A DNA stretch of 64,000 nt from Cyanophora paradoxa (taxonomy: Eukaryota; Glaucocystophyceae; Cyanophorales; Cyanophoraceae): the NCBI GenBank assembly GCA_004431415.1, contig QPMI01000282.1, forward strand, positions 1 through 64,000, given 5' to 3'. Position 1 is the stretch's first letter; each line of letters begins with the position of its first letter. The notes beneath the pieces were generated by a model, which was not told the DNA's origin, searched no databases, and saw nothing but the letters and a program-made list of their open reading frames with translations. Position numbers and translations under genes: made by a program. Of the stretch, positions 36,080-45,739 are shown piece after piece.

Positions 36080-37798
36080 ATGTTCGTGCCGCCGGCCCCA
36101 GCAGCGGCGTCAGTGCGCTCGCGCTCTTTCTACGGCTTCGGGCGTCATGTGCTCCGGATACGCAGCGCCCCCGCGGTCGGCCGGACGAGCAGCGCCGGGC
36201 ACCCAGCGCCGGGCGGGAAGAGCTCTCCTGGCAGCGCGCCGTCGTCGAGGATCCGGATAGCTTTCACAGCTGAGCTGTCGTCAGGCGGGTCGAGCCCGTC
36301 CGACGACGGCCGGCGGCGGCCCACAGCGCAGCGCGACGCGGCGGCCGCGGCGGCCGAGCCTGCAGCAGCGCGCGCGCGCGCAGTCGTCACGAGGAGGGCG
36401 ATGGTGGGCTTGATCGCTGCATCCGGAGCGGCCCTGCCCCGCGCCGCCTCCGCCGCCGGCGTGCGTCCCCGCATCTTTCACGTGCCGGCTTCGCCGCAGC
36501 TGAGCGGGCGGGGGAGGCAGGGTGAGGACGTCCTCGCGGGCGCGACGTACCCAAAGGAATGGCCCTACGACGAGCGCGACTTCGAGCGGTGCTCCGCGCC
36601 GCCCCCGCGCTCGGGCGCGCGCTCCTTCTCAGCGGCGCTCGGCGGCCTCCGGCAGGTACGACGAGACCGAGGACGCGGCGTTCTACTCGCTGCCGCGCTT
36701 CGTGGAGCACATCGACGACGGCGCCATCGCCGCCCTCGTCGCGTTCTACTCCGCCTGGCTCCCCAAGGGCGCGCCCCGCCGGCCCCGTACCCGTACCCCC
36801 CTTGCCCCTGGCCCGAACGCGCCGGCCGCAGGCGGCGACGTGCTCGACATCTGCAGCTCCTGGACCTCCCACTTCCCCCCAGGGTAGCCCGTTGCTTAGC
36901 CCCCCCACCCCCCACCCCCCCACCCTCTTCTCAAGTACCCCCTCAGCTACGCCGCGGCGGGCGACCGCGCCACGCGACGGGTGCGATCCCCCAAAAGCCC
37001 TCCGATGCCTTCGCCTTCCCCTCACGCGCCGCACGCCGCAGATCTCGGGCATGGGTCCGCGTGTACCCCCCTAACCCCACGGCCCAGGGGCCGAAGGGCC
37101 GGGGGGTACGTGCGCAGGGATGAACGAGGCGGAGCTGAAGGCGAACGGCGACCTGACGGACTTCGTCGTGCGCGACCTGAACGTGGACCCCTCCCTCCCC
37201 TACCCCGACGCCTCCTTCGACGCCGTGGTACCCCCCTTGAGCTCCCGAACGATTTCGAAGAGCTCCCGCACACGTACCCCTCCCGCAGACGTGCGTGGTA
37301 TCCGTGGACTACCTCACGCGGCCGCTGGAGGTGTTCCGAGAGGTCGCCCGCGTCCTCCGCCCCGGCGGGCGCGCCGCCATGGTGTAAGCGCGCGTACCCC
37401 CTGTCGCAGATCTTTCGCTTACCCCCTCCCCTGCAGGTACAGCAACCGGGTCTTCCAGACAAAGGCGGTATCCCTCTGGCTCCAGACGGGCGACCTCGAG
37501 CACGCGCGGTTCGCGTACCCCCCCACCCCGCCCCCCACCCTCCACCCCACCCCACCCCATTCCGTGCCAAACCCCCTGGCCCTTTTTTCGCCAACTAGGA
37601 TCATCGGCTCGTTCTTCCATTACGCCGGGGGGTACGACCTCCTCCCCCTCGTCCACCCGCGCCCTGTTGATCCATCTGCAAATGCCCCCGGGCAGGTTCG
37701 AGCCCGCGTCCTTCCGGGACTTCTCGCCGCGGAACCTGCTGGGGCGCCGGTCTGGGGACCCCCTCTACGTCGTTACGGCCCGGCGAGCCCTCGCCTGA
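36080..37798 (+). CDS. SAM-dependent methyltransferase, probably thylakoid-lumen or plastid targeted
   Basis: Class I (type 11) methyltransferase. The N-terminal 110 residues are Ser/Ala/Arg rich like a transit peptide. They are followed by VVTRRAMVGLIAASGAALPR then AASA, a twin-arginine lumen-targeting segment with an A-x-A-like cleavage site. The enzyme part starts YPKEWPYDERDFERC, then DDGAIAALVAFYSAWLPKGA and DVLDICSSWTSHFPP (SAM-binding motif I region). NEAELKANGDLTDFVVRDLN then VDPSLPYPDASFDAV covers motifs II/III, followed by VVSVDYLTRPLEVFREVARV and LRPGGRAAMVYSNRVFQTKA. FEPASFRDFSPRNLLGRRSG and DPLYVVTARRALA end at 37798. Exons are joined by introns beginning GTACCC (for example about 36785-36832 and 37228-37290). 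Substrate unknown; a plastid role is inferred from targeting. The start is uncertain because several upstream ATGs share the frame. Confidence 0.75.
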
Positions 37799-38732
37799 TC
37801 ACGATCATGAGCCCCCGCGATCGGCCCCATGGCGTGGCCTGAGGCCAGGCCGGACGGGGTAGCGCTGTCGGGCAGGACCGATCTGAAAGGAAGGTATTCT
37901 AAAATCTACAGGAATCTGAATATCGATCGCATGCAATTGTTTGATGTATGTGCGCTGCGTCATGCTGCTGCGCATATGCATGCTGCTCCCCGCATGGACG
38001 TGCGGCTTGCAATTGCGATTGCAATATTAATTGCAATTGGTGCCGTGTCGGTCTAGATCTGACTCCAGGAGAATTATAATTAGAGGAAATACTACTAGTA
38101 CTACTACTAGGCTAGAGCGCATGCAGCCTGCAGCTAGCGCTGGCAGCTCGTCGACCAACCCGCCGGTTTAGCCAGATCGATATGTAGCAGGCCGGCCGCG
38201 GGCCAAGCAGTGCTGGTGTCTAGAGACTGTGGCCGGTTATTTACCAAAAAAGGCCTATCCATAGGCTGCCTTCAAATAAATGACATACACTGTTATTCGA
38301 ATTCTTGGCTTCATGCGCCGCGGCGCAGTTTTCGGCATTGGGGAAAGGAGAGACCCTTAAGCTTCTAATGAGGTTAAAGCTTAAGACCCCATGGGCCAAG
38401 GCCACTCCTGCTCCGCAGGCCTAGGGACTCGCTTGTTTGAATGAGCAAACTCAAGAAGCTTGAGTGTGGCCTGTCTATAGCTAGAAGGCAGGCTCGCTTT
38501 GCTATATATATATTTAATTTAGGAGCCGCTGAGCACATGTACATGCAGACTGAGGGGCCGGGTACAGCCTCCGGGTACAATTTTGCAAGAATTTGCGATT
38601 GAGTAATATTTATAGGTAGATATAGATGCCTGCTGCCCGAATTCGGCGAACCGGCGAATTCGAACTGTATATATTTTGTGCTAGTTTACTGTATCTTTGA
38701 TTTGTGATTGCTTTGTTGTCTTTAATATCACT
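37799..38732. other. Intergenic, AT-richer
   Basis: Contains ACTACTAGTACTACTACTAG at about 38091-38110, CAATTG-rich sequence (38008-38040) and AT tracts. No coding supported. Confidence 0.55.
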
Positions 38733-38780
38733 ACCTACGGGGGGTTCGCCCCACCGTTAGCCCTGCCAAAAAAAAAAAGA
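38733..38780 (+). mobile_element. Short hairpin + poly(A) module
   Basis: CCTACGGGGGGTTCGCCCC is a GGGG/CCCC stem with a short loop and is followed some 20 bases later by a run of 11 A. The same hairpin word occurs on the minus strand at about 44014-44035, again ahead of a poly(A)-like run. This looks like the 3' end of a retroposed RNA (SINE or LINE tail). Confidence 0.6.
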
Positions 38781-38873
38781 ATTCGAATAATTCGAACAAA
38801 TCCCCCTCTGTTCGATGTTTGTTCGTTCACTAGTCCCGGAGTCCCCGTGTTCATTCATGATTGTTCAGTGAAC

Positions 38874-41800
38874 ATGTTCGAACACCAAGGCTCCGGGATC
38901 CTTCTCCCCCCCCCCCTCCCCTCCGCCTACAACTATATCTCCGAGCACCTCCGCGCGGGCACTGCCCACATCCACCGTCGGAACGCCCGCCGAGCCGTCC
39001 ACCAAATGCAGCAAGCGTCTCGTGCCTCCAGGCGAGCAGAACGACAGAGGCGGCGCGAAGCCCGGGCTGCGCTAGGTCAGCATACACCAGGACTACCAAG
39101 CCTGCCCCTGCTGGTGGAAGAAGAACGGGTTCCAAACCGTGCATTCGATCGGGACAACGCACGAGCCGACCGCCTCGCCGCTGCGGCACTGGCTCTGCAC
39201 CCCAGCGCAGACCTCTCCCGGCAGGCACTCGACGGCCGGGAACTTTCTTCCTGGGCTGACCCTGAGGAAGCAGCCTGGCAATCTGACCCCGAAGACCCGT
39301 CCCCGGCCGCAACAGTTGCATCAAAACGCGCGTGGCACGCCCGCCGGGAGCCGGTCTTTCCCCCTGGCGGATTTGACATGGTCCTACTCTTTTCGCCCCC
39401 GCGCTGCTGGAACGAGAACTACGACACTCGTAGAGCTTACAGAGTTGAGTCTGACCCGCGAGCACACGTAAAAAATACGTGCGAATTTCGGAACTTCTCC
39501 CGTCTCCTTGCAACCGAAAAATGCCATTTGGGCAGTCCGGTAGACCGTGCGCGCCTCGCCCGCGAATACCGCAAGAAAGGGCTCTCCCGCGATGCATCGC
39601 ACCCCCTGAATGCGAGGCTTGCTCAAATCACGAAATTCAGCTCCGGACTCGCACCCCTCATGGGTGAACGTGCCCGGGACGCTCCCCATCTCTACAGTGC
39701 AATAAATCCAAATGGACTCTGTGTTCGCGCAGGCTGCGCGTCCGTGCTAGGCCCAGACGGCCGGCCCACCCCAGCCCCGCCATGGCAGCCGCCTGCGTCT
39801 GACCCCGAGGAAGACGGTGGGATCCGGAACGGCCCCAACGGCGACGGCACCCCGGCCGCACGAGACGCACGCCAGGCACCGCGGCCCCCCCCTATCGTTA
39901 GCGGGACGCCTGAAACCCACGACCATGCCTTTGGTCTCTGCCCAGCAACACGCACCCTCCGTATCGAAACCCAAACTAAGATATTCAACCTATTGTACGA
40001 AACCATATCGTCTCAACGCCTAAAAACTGCAGTCGATGCGGCTGCAGCTGGCGACCCAGCCTACAAGCTGCCCCCGGCCCTGCGCCAGGACGGACTGTTG
40101 CTGCGCCAACTGTTCCCGGCCTTTGTACTGGCTGACGATGCAAACTGGGGATGGTCAGAGCGTCAGCGCCAACGGCCGGGCCCCCTTCCTTCGCACCTCA
40201 CGCAGCCACTCTATGGCCTGCCCGATCAGTGGCAAAGCCTCGGCAGCAAACTCTTCGCCGACCTTGCCTGCGATTCTCCCCGCCACACCGTCAGGCTCCT
40301 CCTTCCTCGTAGCCTCATCCCTGCCCTGATTTACTTAGATGTACGTAGACCGGCGGCGCTTAAATGCGCCAACGCAATTATGGCCACCATCATAGACTAC
40401 ACCCAAGCAATCTGGAAGGCTCGCAATAGCGAAGTCCAGTCCTGGCAACGCCGACACGGGATTACTCGCCGCCAAACTCATGCACCTCGACCCTCGCGCC
40501 CTGCCGAGCCCTCACCGGCGAGGTCGATGACAGCCAGGATTAGGGATGAGCCCACGAGCCCCTCGACCGTGGTGGCCCCGGCCCCGCGTCGACGGATACC
40601 CAACGGCCAGCTCACCCTCTCATCAGACCTACAATTAGTCAGCCAGTCGCGCCGCTCTCGAACCCGCGCTGCTCCCCCAGCACCAGGGCCGGCCACGGCC
40701 CCCCCTACAACAGCGATACCCGCAACGCCGGTGCCCCCTACCGCCGCCCCGAGCTCGAGCCCGAGACCTAGACCTGTAGCTAGGCCGGCAGCTGCTAACA
40801 GCATCACCAATATTAATGCCAATAATGCAGGGTGGCCGGCTCCGCCGTCCCCACCTGCATTACGTGCCGCCTGGGCCCAAGTACGCCGCTCCCCTACCCG
40901 CGCTCTACCCAACAGCGCAGTCCGAGAGCTCCCGGCAGCCCGCAGCGGCCCCGCTGCACTGTTTGGCAGTGCCTCCGTATCGCTCCATGACCTAGCCACG
41001 CTGAACGGCTCGTCCTGGGTGAACGCCGACGTCATCAACTACTACCTTGCCCGACTAAACCTTCTTGCGAGCGGAGAAATTAACCCTCGCCGACGCGTCT
41101 TACTTTTCCCGCATACTTTCTACGCCGCTATTCCCCAGACAATAACGCCGGCGGGCAGCGCCCGCCTGCGCCGTCGCACCGCTGGGCGCGGAATTAATGT
41201 CTTTGACTATGACCTATTACTCTTCCCTATCCACACCCCGGGCCACTGGATCCTTGCAGCCCTCCATCTCCGTGCTCGCCGTGCTGAACTATACGATGGA
41301 TACAATCTCCCGGGCCCCGAAGAGGCCCGCCGTCAACTCCTGCCCCTCCTAAAATGGCTCAACATGGAGCGCGAATGCGCAGCCCTAGGCTCCTCGACCG
41401 GCGCCGACGACGCTCTCACCTGGCCCCTCCCCTCAGCCACCCGATTCCCCATCCCGGCCCAAAACGATCGCTTCAACTGCGGGATTTTCGTCTGTGCCTT
41501 CGCCGAAATACTTGTCCGTGCTCTGGAACATGACCCCACGGCCTACACACCCTCCTTCACGGGCACTGTGTCTAACTGCGCCACCTGGCGCGGCCTCATT
41601 CTTTCTCGGATTCTAGGCTCGCAGGCCTTGGATACGGAGGCGCCCACGAGCACCGCCTCCCAGCCCGAGCAGCCCCGGGCAATACCGGTGGCTGCGCCGG
41701 CCCCGGGAGAACTGCCACGGGATGCCCCCCTCAGCTGCCGGTGCGGTTACGCTGCCGCCTCCCCCGAAGCCCTGGCGCAGCACAAACGCAAAGGAAAATG

Positions 41801-42725
41801 TACCGCTCCAGTGTCGCCCCCCAAAACCAGCGAGACAGACCGCGCCCCCCAAGATGAAGCCATTGCAGGCCCATCCAGGCCCAAAATAGTCACGCCCGCA
41901 CCGGAACCCCAATACCGGCCCCCGCTGAGCGCGCAGCCTACCCCAAGGCCTGCGGCCCGGAACTCGCGAGCAGACATCCGCACCTTCTTCCAACCCCGCC
42001 CGCGCCCGTCGGCCGTCAGCGACACCTCTATAGCTAGGCCTGCAGCTAACCCGACCTCCACGACGCCCCCCAGGCTGAGCTCGAGCTCACCTACAGACAG
42101 GCCCCAGAGTGCAAAGGACAGTCCGCCAACGCAAGTGCCCCCGCCTGACACACCAGTGGCACAAGCCGACGGCACGGCAACAGTGCGGACGCGACGCCCG
42201 CGCCTCCTTCGAGAAATTCAAGAGTCGGCGGGATTCCGTGCAGCCCGAGGCAATAATTCCGGACCCGGACCTCGCCCCCGCAGATCTAGAACAGCTGCAG
42301 CAGCTTCCGTCACCCCTGCTGCTGCTCATGGTCACGCCCAGCGGCGGGATGGAGCGTCGTCCGCAGCCGCATCAGCTGTGCCCGAGCCTCTTCCCGAACC
42401 TCAAGACCGGCCTCCCCCACAAGACCGGCCGCCGCCCCGCCCTCCCCACCGAAGAGGCCCGGCCCTCACCCCAGCCTCCTCCCCCGCACCCTCCCCTCCT
42501 CCACCCTTCCTCTTCTCGAAACGGGCTCTCCAGCTCCACCCTCCCCATCTCGCCCCTCCAGCAACCTGTCCCATCTGTTCCATGTCGCTCCACCGACACC
42601 GCCACCTCCACCGCCTTCCACGCCCGCTCCTCTGTCCTGCACGGGAACACGTGAGGTACCACCGCGGAGATCTCCTCCTCTCTCTTCTCATCTTTGGGAT
42701 CTCGCCGCTTGGCTTTAAACCCTGA
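38874..42725 (+). CDS. 1283-residue retroelement-type protein with Ulp1/C48 cysteine protease domain
   Basis: Single uninterrupted ORF, unlike its intron-rich neighbours. Residues 1-130 are basic and helical. Around residues 280-590 a segment contains GLCVRAGC, ETHDHAFGLCPATR and, further on, AIWKARNSEVQSWQRR, resembling the zinc-binding and distal region downstream of non-LTR reverse transcriptases; FVLADDANWGW may be a decayed or chance F-x-D-D. Residues 705-910 are a Ulp1 (C48) protease: LNGSSWVNADVINYYLARLN, a catalytic His in GHWILAALHL (about 41240), an acidic partner in ELYDGYN (about 41288), and Gln plus Cys in PAQNDRFNCGIFVCAFAE (about 41455-41508). All triad positions look intact. 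LSCRCGYAAASPEALAQHKR (about 41731) is a C2H2-like finger. The C-terminus is Pro/Ser rich. No complete reverse transcriptase is visible, so the copy may be 5'-truncated or non-autonomous. Confidence 0.7.
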   Translation: MFEHQGSGILLPPPLPSAYNYISEHLRAGTAHIHRRNARRAVHQMQQASRASRRAERQRRREARAALGQHTPGLPSLPLLVEEERVPNRAFDRDNARADRLAAAALALHPSADLSRQALDGRELSSWADPEEAAWQSDPEDPSPAATVASKRAWHARREPVFPPGGFDMVLLFSPPRCWNENYDTRRAYRVESDPRAHVKNTCEFRNFSRLLATEKCHLGSPVDRARLAREYRKKGLSRDASHPLNARLAQITKFSSGLAPLMGERARDAPHLYSAINPNGLCVRAGCASVLGPDGRPTPAPPWQPPASDPEEDGGIRNGPNGDGTPAARDARQAPRPPPIVSGTPETHDHAFGLCPATRTLRIETQTKIFNLLYETISSQRLKTAVDAAAAGDPAYKLPPALRQDGLLLRQLFPAFVLADDANWGWSERQRQRPGPLPSHLTQPLYGLPDQWQSLGSKLFADLACDSPRHTVRLLLPRSLIPALIYLDVRRPAALKCANAIMATIIDYTQAIWKARNSEVQSWQRRHGITRRQTHAPRPSRPAEPSPARSMTARIRDEPTSPSTVVAPAPRRRIPNGQLTLSSDLQLVSQSRRSRTRAAPPAPGPATAPPTTAIPATPVPPTAAPSSSPRPRPVARPAAANSITNINANNAGWPAPPSPPALRAAWAQVRRSPTRALPNSAVRELPAARSGPAALFGSASVSLHDLATLNGSSWVNADVINYYLARLNLLASGEINPRRRVLLFPHTFYAAIPQTITPAGSARLRRRTAGRGINVFDYDLLLFPIHTPGHWILAALHLRARRAELYDGYNLPGPEEARRQLLPLLKWLNMERECAALGSSTGADDALTWPLPSATRFPIPAQNDRFNCGIFVCAFAEILVRALEHDPTAYTPSFTGTVSNCATWRGLILSRILGSQALDTEAPTSTASQPEQPRAIPVAAPAPGELPRDAPLSCRCGYAAASPEALAQHKRKGKCTAPVSPPKTSETDRAPQDEAIAGPSRPKIVTPAPEPQYRPPLSAQPTPRPAARNSRADIRTFFQPRPRPSAVSDTSIARPAANPTSTTPPRLSSSSPTDRPQSAKDSPPTQVPPPDTPVAQADGTATVRTRRPRLLREIQESAGFRAARGNNSGPGPRPRRSRTAAAASVTPAAAHGHAQRRDGASSAAASAVPEPLPEPQDRPPPQDRPPPRPPHRRGPALTPASSPAPSPPPPFLFSKRALQLHPPHLAPPATCPICSMSLHRHRHLHRLPRPLLCPAREHVRYHRGDLLLSLLIFGISPLGFKP

Positions 42726-43039
42726 GCCTGCCAGCCCAACAATCTCCCCGGCCCCAGCCCCCTGCCACCTCTCTACCCCACCCCATCGTGACCGGCCCTG
42801 GCCCGTCGCGGGGGGGGAGGCTCCGAGAGAGCCGCCTCAAGGGTAGAGGGGGCGGGGCTCGCAATAGGGTATAGCCCTTGGGGCGCCTAGTCGGAGACCC
42901 AATAGTGGGGAGTAGACTAGGCTAAAGTATATTAGTTGGCCTAGGGTAGACCTAGGCCTAGGGTAGACAGAAAACGATGTTTTTTGTGTACCAGGGGCTC
43001 TGTCCCCTAATAAACTACGGAAAACTCAAAAAAAAAAAC
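38874..43039 (+). mobile_element. Retroelement-like unit with Ulp1 protease ORF and poly(A) tail
   Basis: The long ORF is followed by a 300-base 3' region, a GGGGCTCTGTCCCC hairpin (about 42988-43001), AATAAA (about 43007) and a run of A ending at about 43039. The poly(A) end shows RNA-mediated insertion. The 5' border is not defined. A C-rich word (CCCCCTCCCCTCC) is found near 38908-38922 and again directly after the poly(A), which may be a target-site duplication or just low complexity. Confidence 0.65.
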
Positions 43040-43206
43040 CCCCTCCCCTCCCCCAGAGAGCTTCTCGCGCTTCGCGCGATATAAAGAAAGAAAGTGTGCA
43101 ACCGTTCGGCCAATCGCACACTGCACGGAAACGCTTTAGGCATTTTAATTGATGCATCAACTGGGGGTGCATCCGTGACAGAACGCTAAGAAACTACCCT
43201 CGGACA

Positions 43207-43305
43207 GGTTTCCGACGGTTTCCGTGCCGAAAATCACCTGTTTCCGACGGTTTCCGTGCCGAAAACCGTATAATCATCTGTTTCCGCCGGTTTCCGTGCC
43301 GATCG
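43207..43305. repeat. Tandem repeat of a GTTTCCGACGGTTTCCGTGCC unit
   Basis: Three imperfect copies of a 28-41 base unit, each with GTTTCCG-C/A-CGGTTTCCGTGCCG, just 3' of the poly(A) element. Each unit itself holds two GGTTTCCG words. Downstream (about 43346-43441) TGTTCGTTCA is repeated at least four times. Confidence 0.85.
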
Positions 43306-43984
43306 CGAAAATCGCCCGAAACCGGGGCCCCGGGGGCCCCTTGCTGTTCAGTGAATTTCGAACAGCGGCCGCTTTGTTCATGTTCGTTCAGTTCAGCAAA
43401 ATGGCTGTTCGTTCATGTTCGTTCGAACTATGTTCGTTCAGGACCCCCCCCTATAGCTAGCTGTAGAGGGGCGCGTCGAGCTAGGGGGGGTCCTAGGCCT
43501 GGAACGACGGCTGCGCGTGTGTGCGCGAGAAAGACGCATCATTAAGAATTATGAAGTGCCGCGTTGCATCGATATATCCGCCGGCCGCGCACCAGCGCTA
43601 GCGCGCAGGATGGTGAGGACGATCGGGATGAAAGTGGCTACGAACACTGTGACAGGAAGCGGCACACCATGGCCATGACCACCTGGGGGGGAATCGCAAG
43701 CAGGCCGTGGTAATTATAATATATAGATATTAGCTGGTGGCCATGGCGATGAGAGGGACGAATAAGGTGGCGGACGCGTACGAGATCGAGCTTAAAGCTT
43801 TCTCCTCATTTTGTCAGGATCGTAGTCCTGGATGGTCAGAAGGCCCAGGAAAAACTTGAAATCTCTGCGGCTCGTAGCCCGTGAGGCCCTCCTCCTGCGC
43901 GCGCTCCGCGGCCGAATTGTGGCCGTACGCGTGGCCGCGACCACGCAGCTTCTTGACCTGCAGACTGCAGTGCGTTCTAATTAC

Positions 43985-44037
43985 TAATTTTTTTTGAGAG
44001 ACTACGGAAGGGCGAACCCCCCGTAGGTAGTAAAATT
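43985..44037 (-). mobile_element. Second hairpin + poly(A) module, opposite orientation
   Basis: Read on the minus strand: ACTACCTACGGGGGGTTCGC, then a short unique stretch and a run of about 8 A. It shares the ACTACCTACGGGGGGTTCGC word with the module at 38.73 kb. The two modules bracket the Ulp1 element in inverted orientation. Confidence 0.6.
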
Positions 44038-44977
44038 AGCTACTGCAGCTAGCGCTGCAGCTGCAGCCTGCAGCCTGCAGGCCCTGCATCTGAGGCTGCA
44101 GCGGCTGCAGGTTGCCACGGTTGCACCGTTCTTGCACTGCCGCAGTGCGTCCGGCACGGTGAGCTTGCACCCGTGGGCCGTGCGGCCCGTCAGTGGCCCA
44201 CGGGTGCTTGTACGCCCTAGCCGGGCTAGCCCCGGGCCCCCGTCAGTGGGCCGTCACCCGCCGCCGGGCCGCCGGGCCGTGTGCGCGGTTAATTGCTAAG
44301 TAAACTTGAAATTTGCAACTTGCAAGTTAACAACTTGCAAGCCTTGCAATTGAAGTTGCAACTTGCAACTTGCAAGTTCGCGGCCGGCGCCGGCGCGCGG
44401 CCGCGTGTGCCGGCCGCGGGCCGCGCGCGGAGTCCGGCCGGAGTCCGCGCGCGGAGGAGGCCGCGCGACTCCAGTATACCGCGTCAGGCACTAAATTACT
44501 GCGGCGTTAATTAACGCGGTTTCAAAAATGGCCCTCCTCTGCATGAGCGAAATACCGCGGTACCAAATAAACGCGGGTTTAAAAATTTGAGGCTTGTATG
44601 GGGCAGTAATTTTAGGGGGTACTGTATAAAGCGATTTCTCAGCAGCAAATTATACGTACTACCGTATACCGGTACCGCGGCAGCTAGTGCGGCGGCACCA
44701 ATTAAATTATCGCGTTTTAACAAACTTTTGGCGCGCTAATTAATTTGGTACCGCATTAGTTAAGTGCCCGCGCGCGCGGTACTTAAGTGCCCTACGGTAT
44801 ATACGTACCCGGCCCCTGGTAGCCTGCTGGCCGGGCCCGGGCAGCCTGCACTGCGGCAGGCGATCATCGGATCACGCTCCAGCTGAGCTGCAGCCGCGAG
44901 CCTCGAGCTCCTGGAGTCCAGCTGAAGGGTTCATTGTCCCTCACCGGTGCCGGCTTTTAGATTCCGAAGTTCTCGTC
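44038..44977. other. Intergenic palindrome-rich region
   Basis: Holds CTGCAG-type repeats (44042-44110), an AACTTGCAAGTT palindrome cluster (about 44310-44380) and an AT-richer stretch at 44490-44770. No coding supported. Confidence 0.6.
44310..44380. repeat. Cluster of AACTTGCAAGTT palindromes
   Basis: Four overlapping versions of the 12-base palindrome or its half sites in 70 bases. It could fold into a cruciform or bind a dimeric factor; it is also consistent with simple sequence drift. Confidence 0.8.
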
Positions 44978-45739
44978 ATGGGTTGGGCTGCGCTCGGCCG
45001 CCTCTTCACAACCATAGGCCAAATTGGGGGTTCGCCGATGGTCAACCCGCACCTCCACAACGCCGCCAACTCCGTCTTGGCCATGGCCCGCGGTCGAGGC
45101 GCTGACGGCGGAGGCGCTGGCGGCGGGGGCGACGACCCTGTCAGATTTCAGCCCTCTTCCCGCACAACACTCGGTGCGCATGCGCGCCGCGGCCGTTTGA
45201 CCCGGCGAATTCCGTGCTGCTTCGAATTCCGGTCGCCGAGTCGGCGTCTGTGATTCTATGCATTAATATTGCAATTGACCATGGGCCATGATCAGACCGG
45301 ACTAAGGCTTACATGTGCGTGGGCGGCTGCGGCAGCAGTTCCCTTCGAAATGCGCGTGCACGTGCCTCCTTGCGATTGCTTCCTTCTGATCTTCGTCCTC
45401 GCGATCGACCGCCTTGACGCCGCACCGCAGCCCTATCAGATGCCGGAAGACGAGGTCTTCCAGGTGGACCAGGTGCGCCAGTACGTGGCGGAGGCGGAGG
45501 CGGACCCCCTCGCGGACGTCGAAGCCGACGGGGCCGCCGGCGCTGCCCCTCTCGACCTCGAGGTGCCGGCGCCCCCGGGCCCGCCGGCCCCGCTGGCCCC
45601 GCGCCCTCCGACGCGCGCGGCTGCGCAGGCTGGCTACGAGGGCGAGGAGCAGGGAGCGCACGCCGGCGCCGACGGCGCGCTCGCCGCCGCCTTCGGCCTC
45701 GAGTTCGCCGACGGCCACCAGCTGCCGCACCTCCTCTGA
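44978..45739 (+). CDS. Small acidic/low-complexity protein, unknown function
   Basis: Two coherent exons. The first, from the ATG at 44978, reads MGWAALGRLFTTIGQIGGSP, VNPHLHNAANSVLAMARGRG and a Gly-rich stretch, and ends near a GTGCGC donor at about 45174. The second, entered after CACCGCAG at about 45430, reads YQMPEDEVFQVDQVRQYVAE then AEADPLADVEADGAAG. A Pro/Ala linker and ALAAAFGLEFADGHQLPHLL follow, with stop at 45739. The exact splice phase was not resolved. No family recognised. Confidence 0.5.

Noticed and set aside
38874-42725. Polinton/virophage or Mutator-type origin because of the Ulp1 protease
   Set aside because: No capsid, packaging ATPase, polymerase B, transposase or terminal inverted repeats are seen, whereas a poly(A) tail is.
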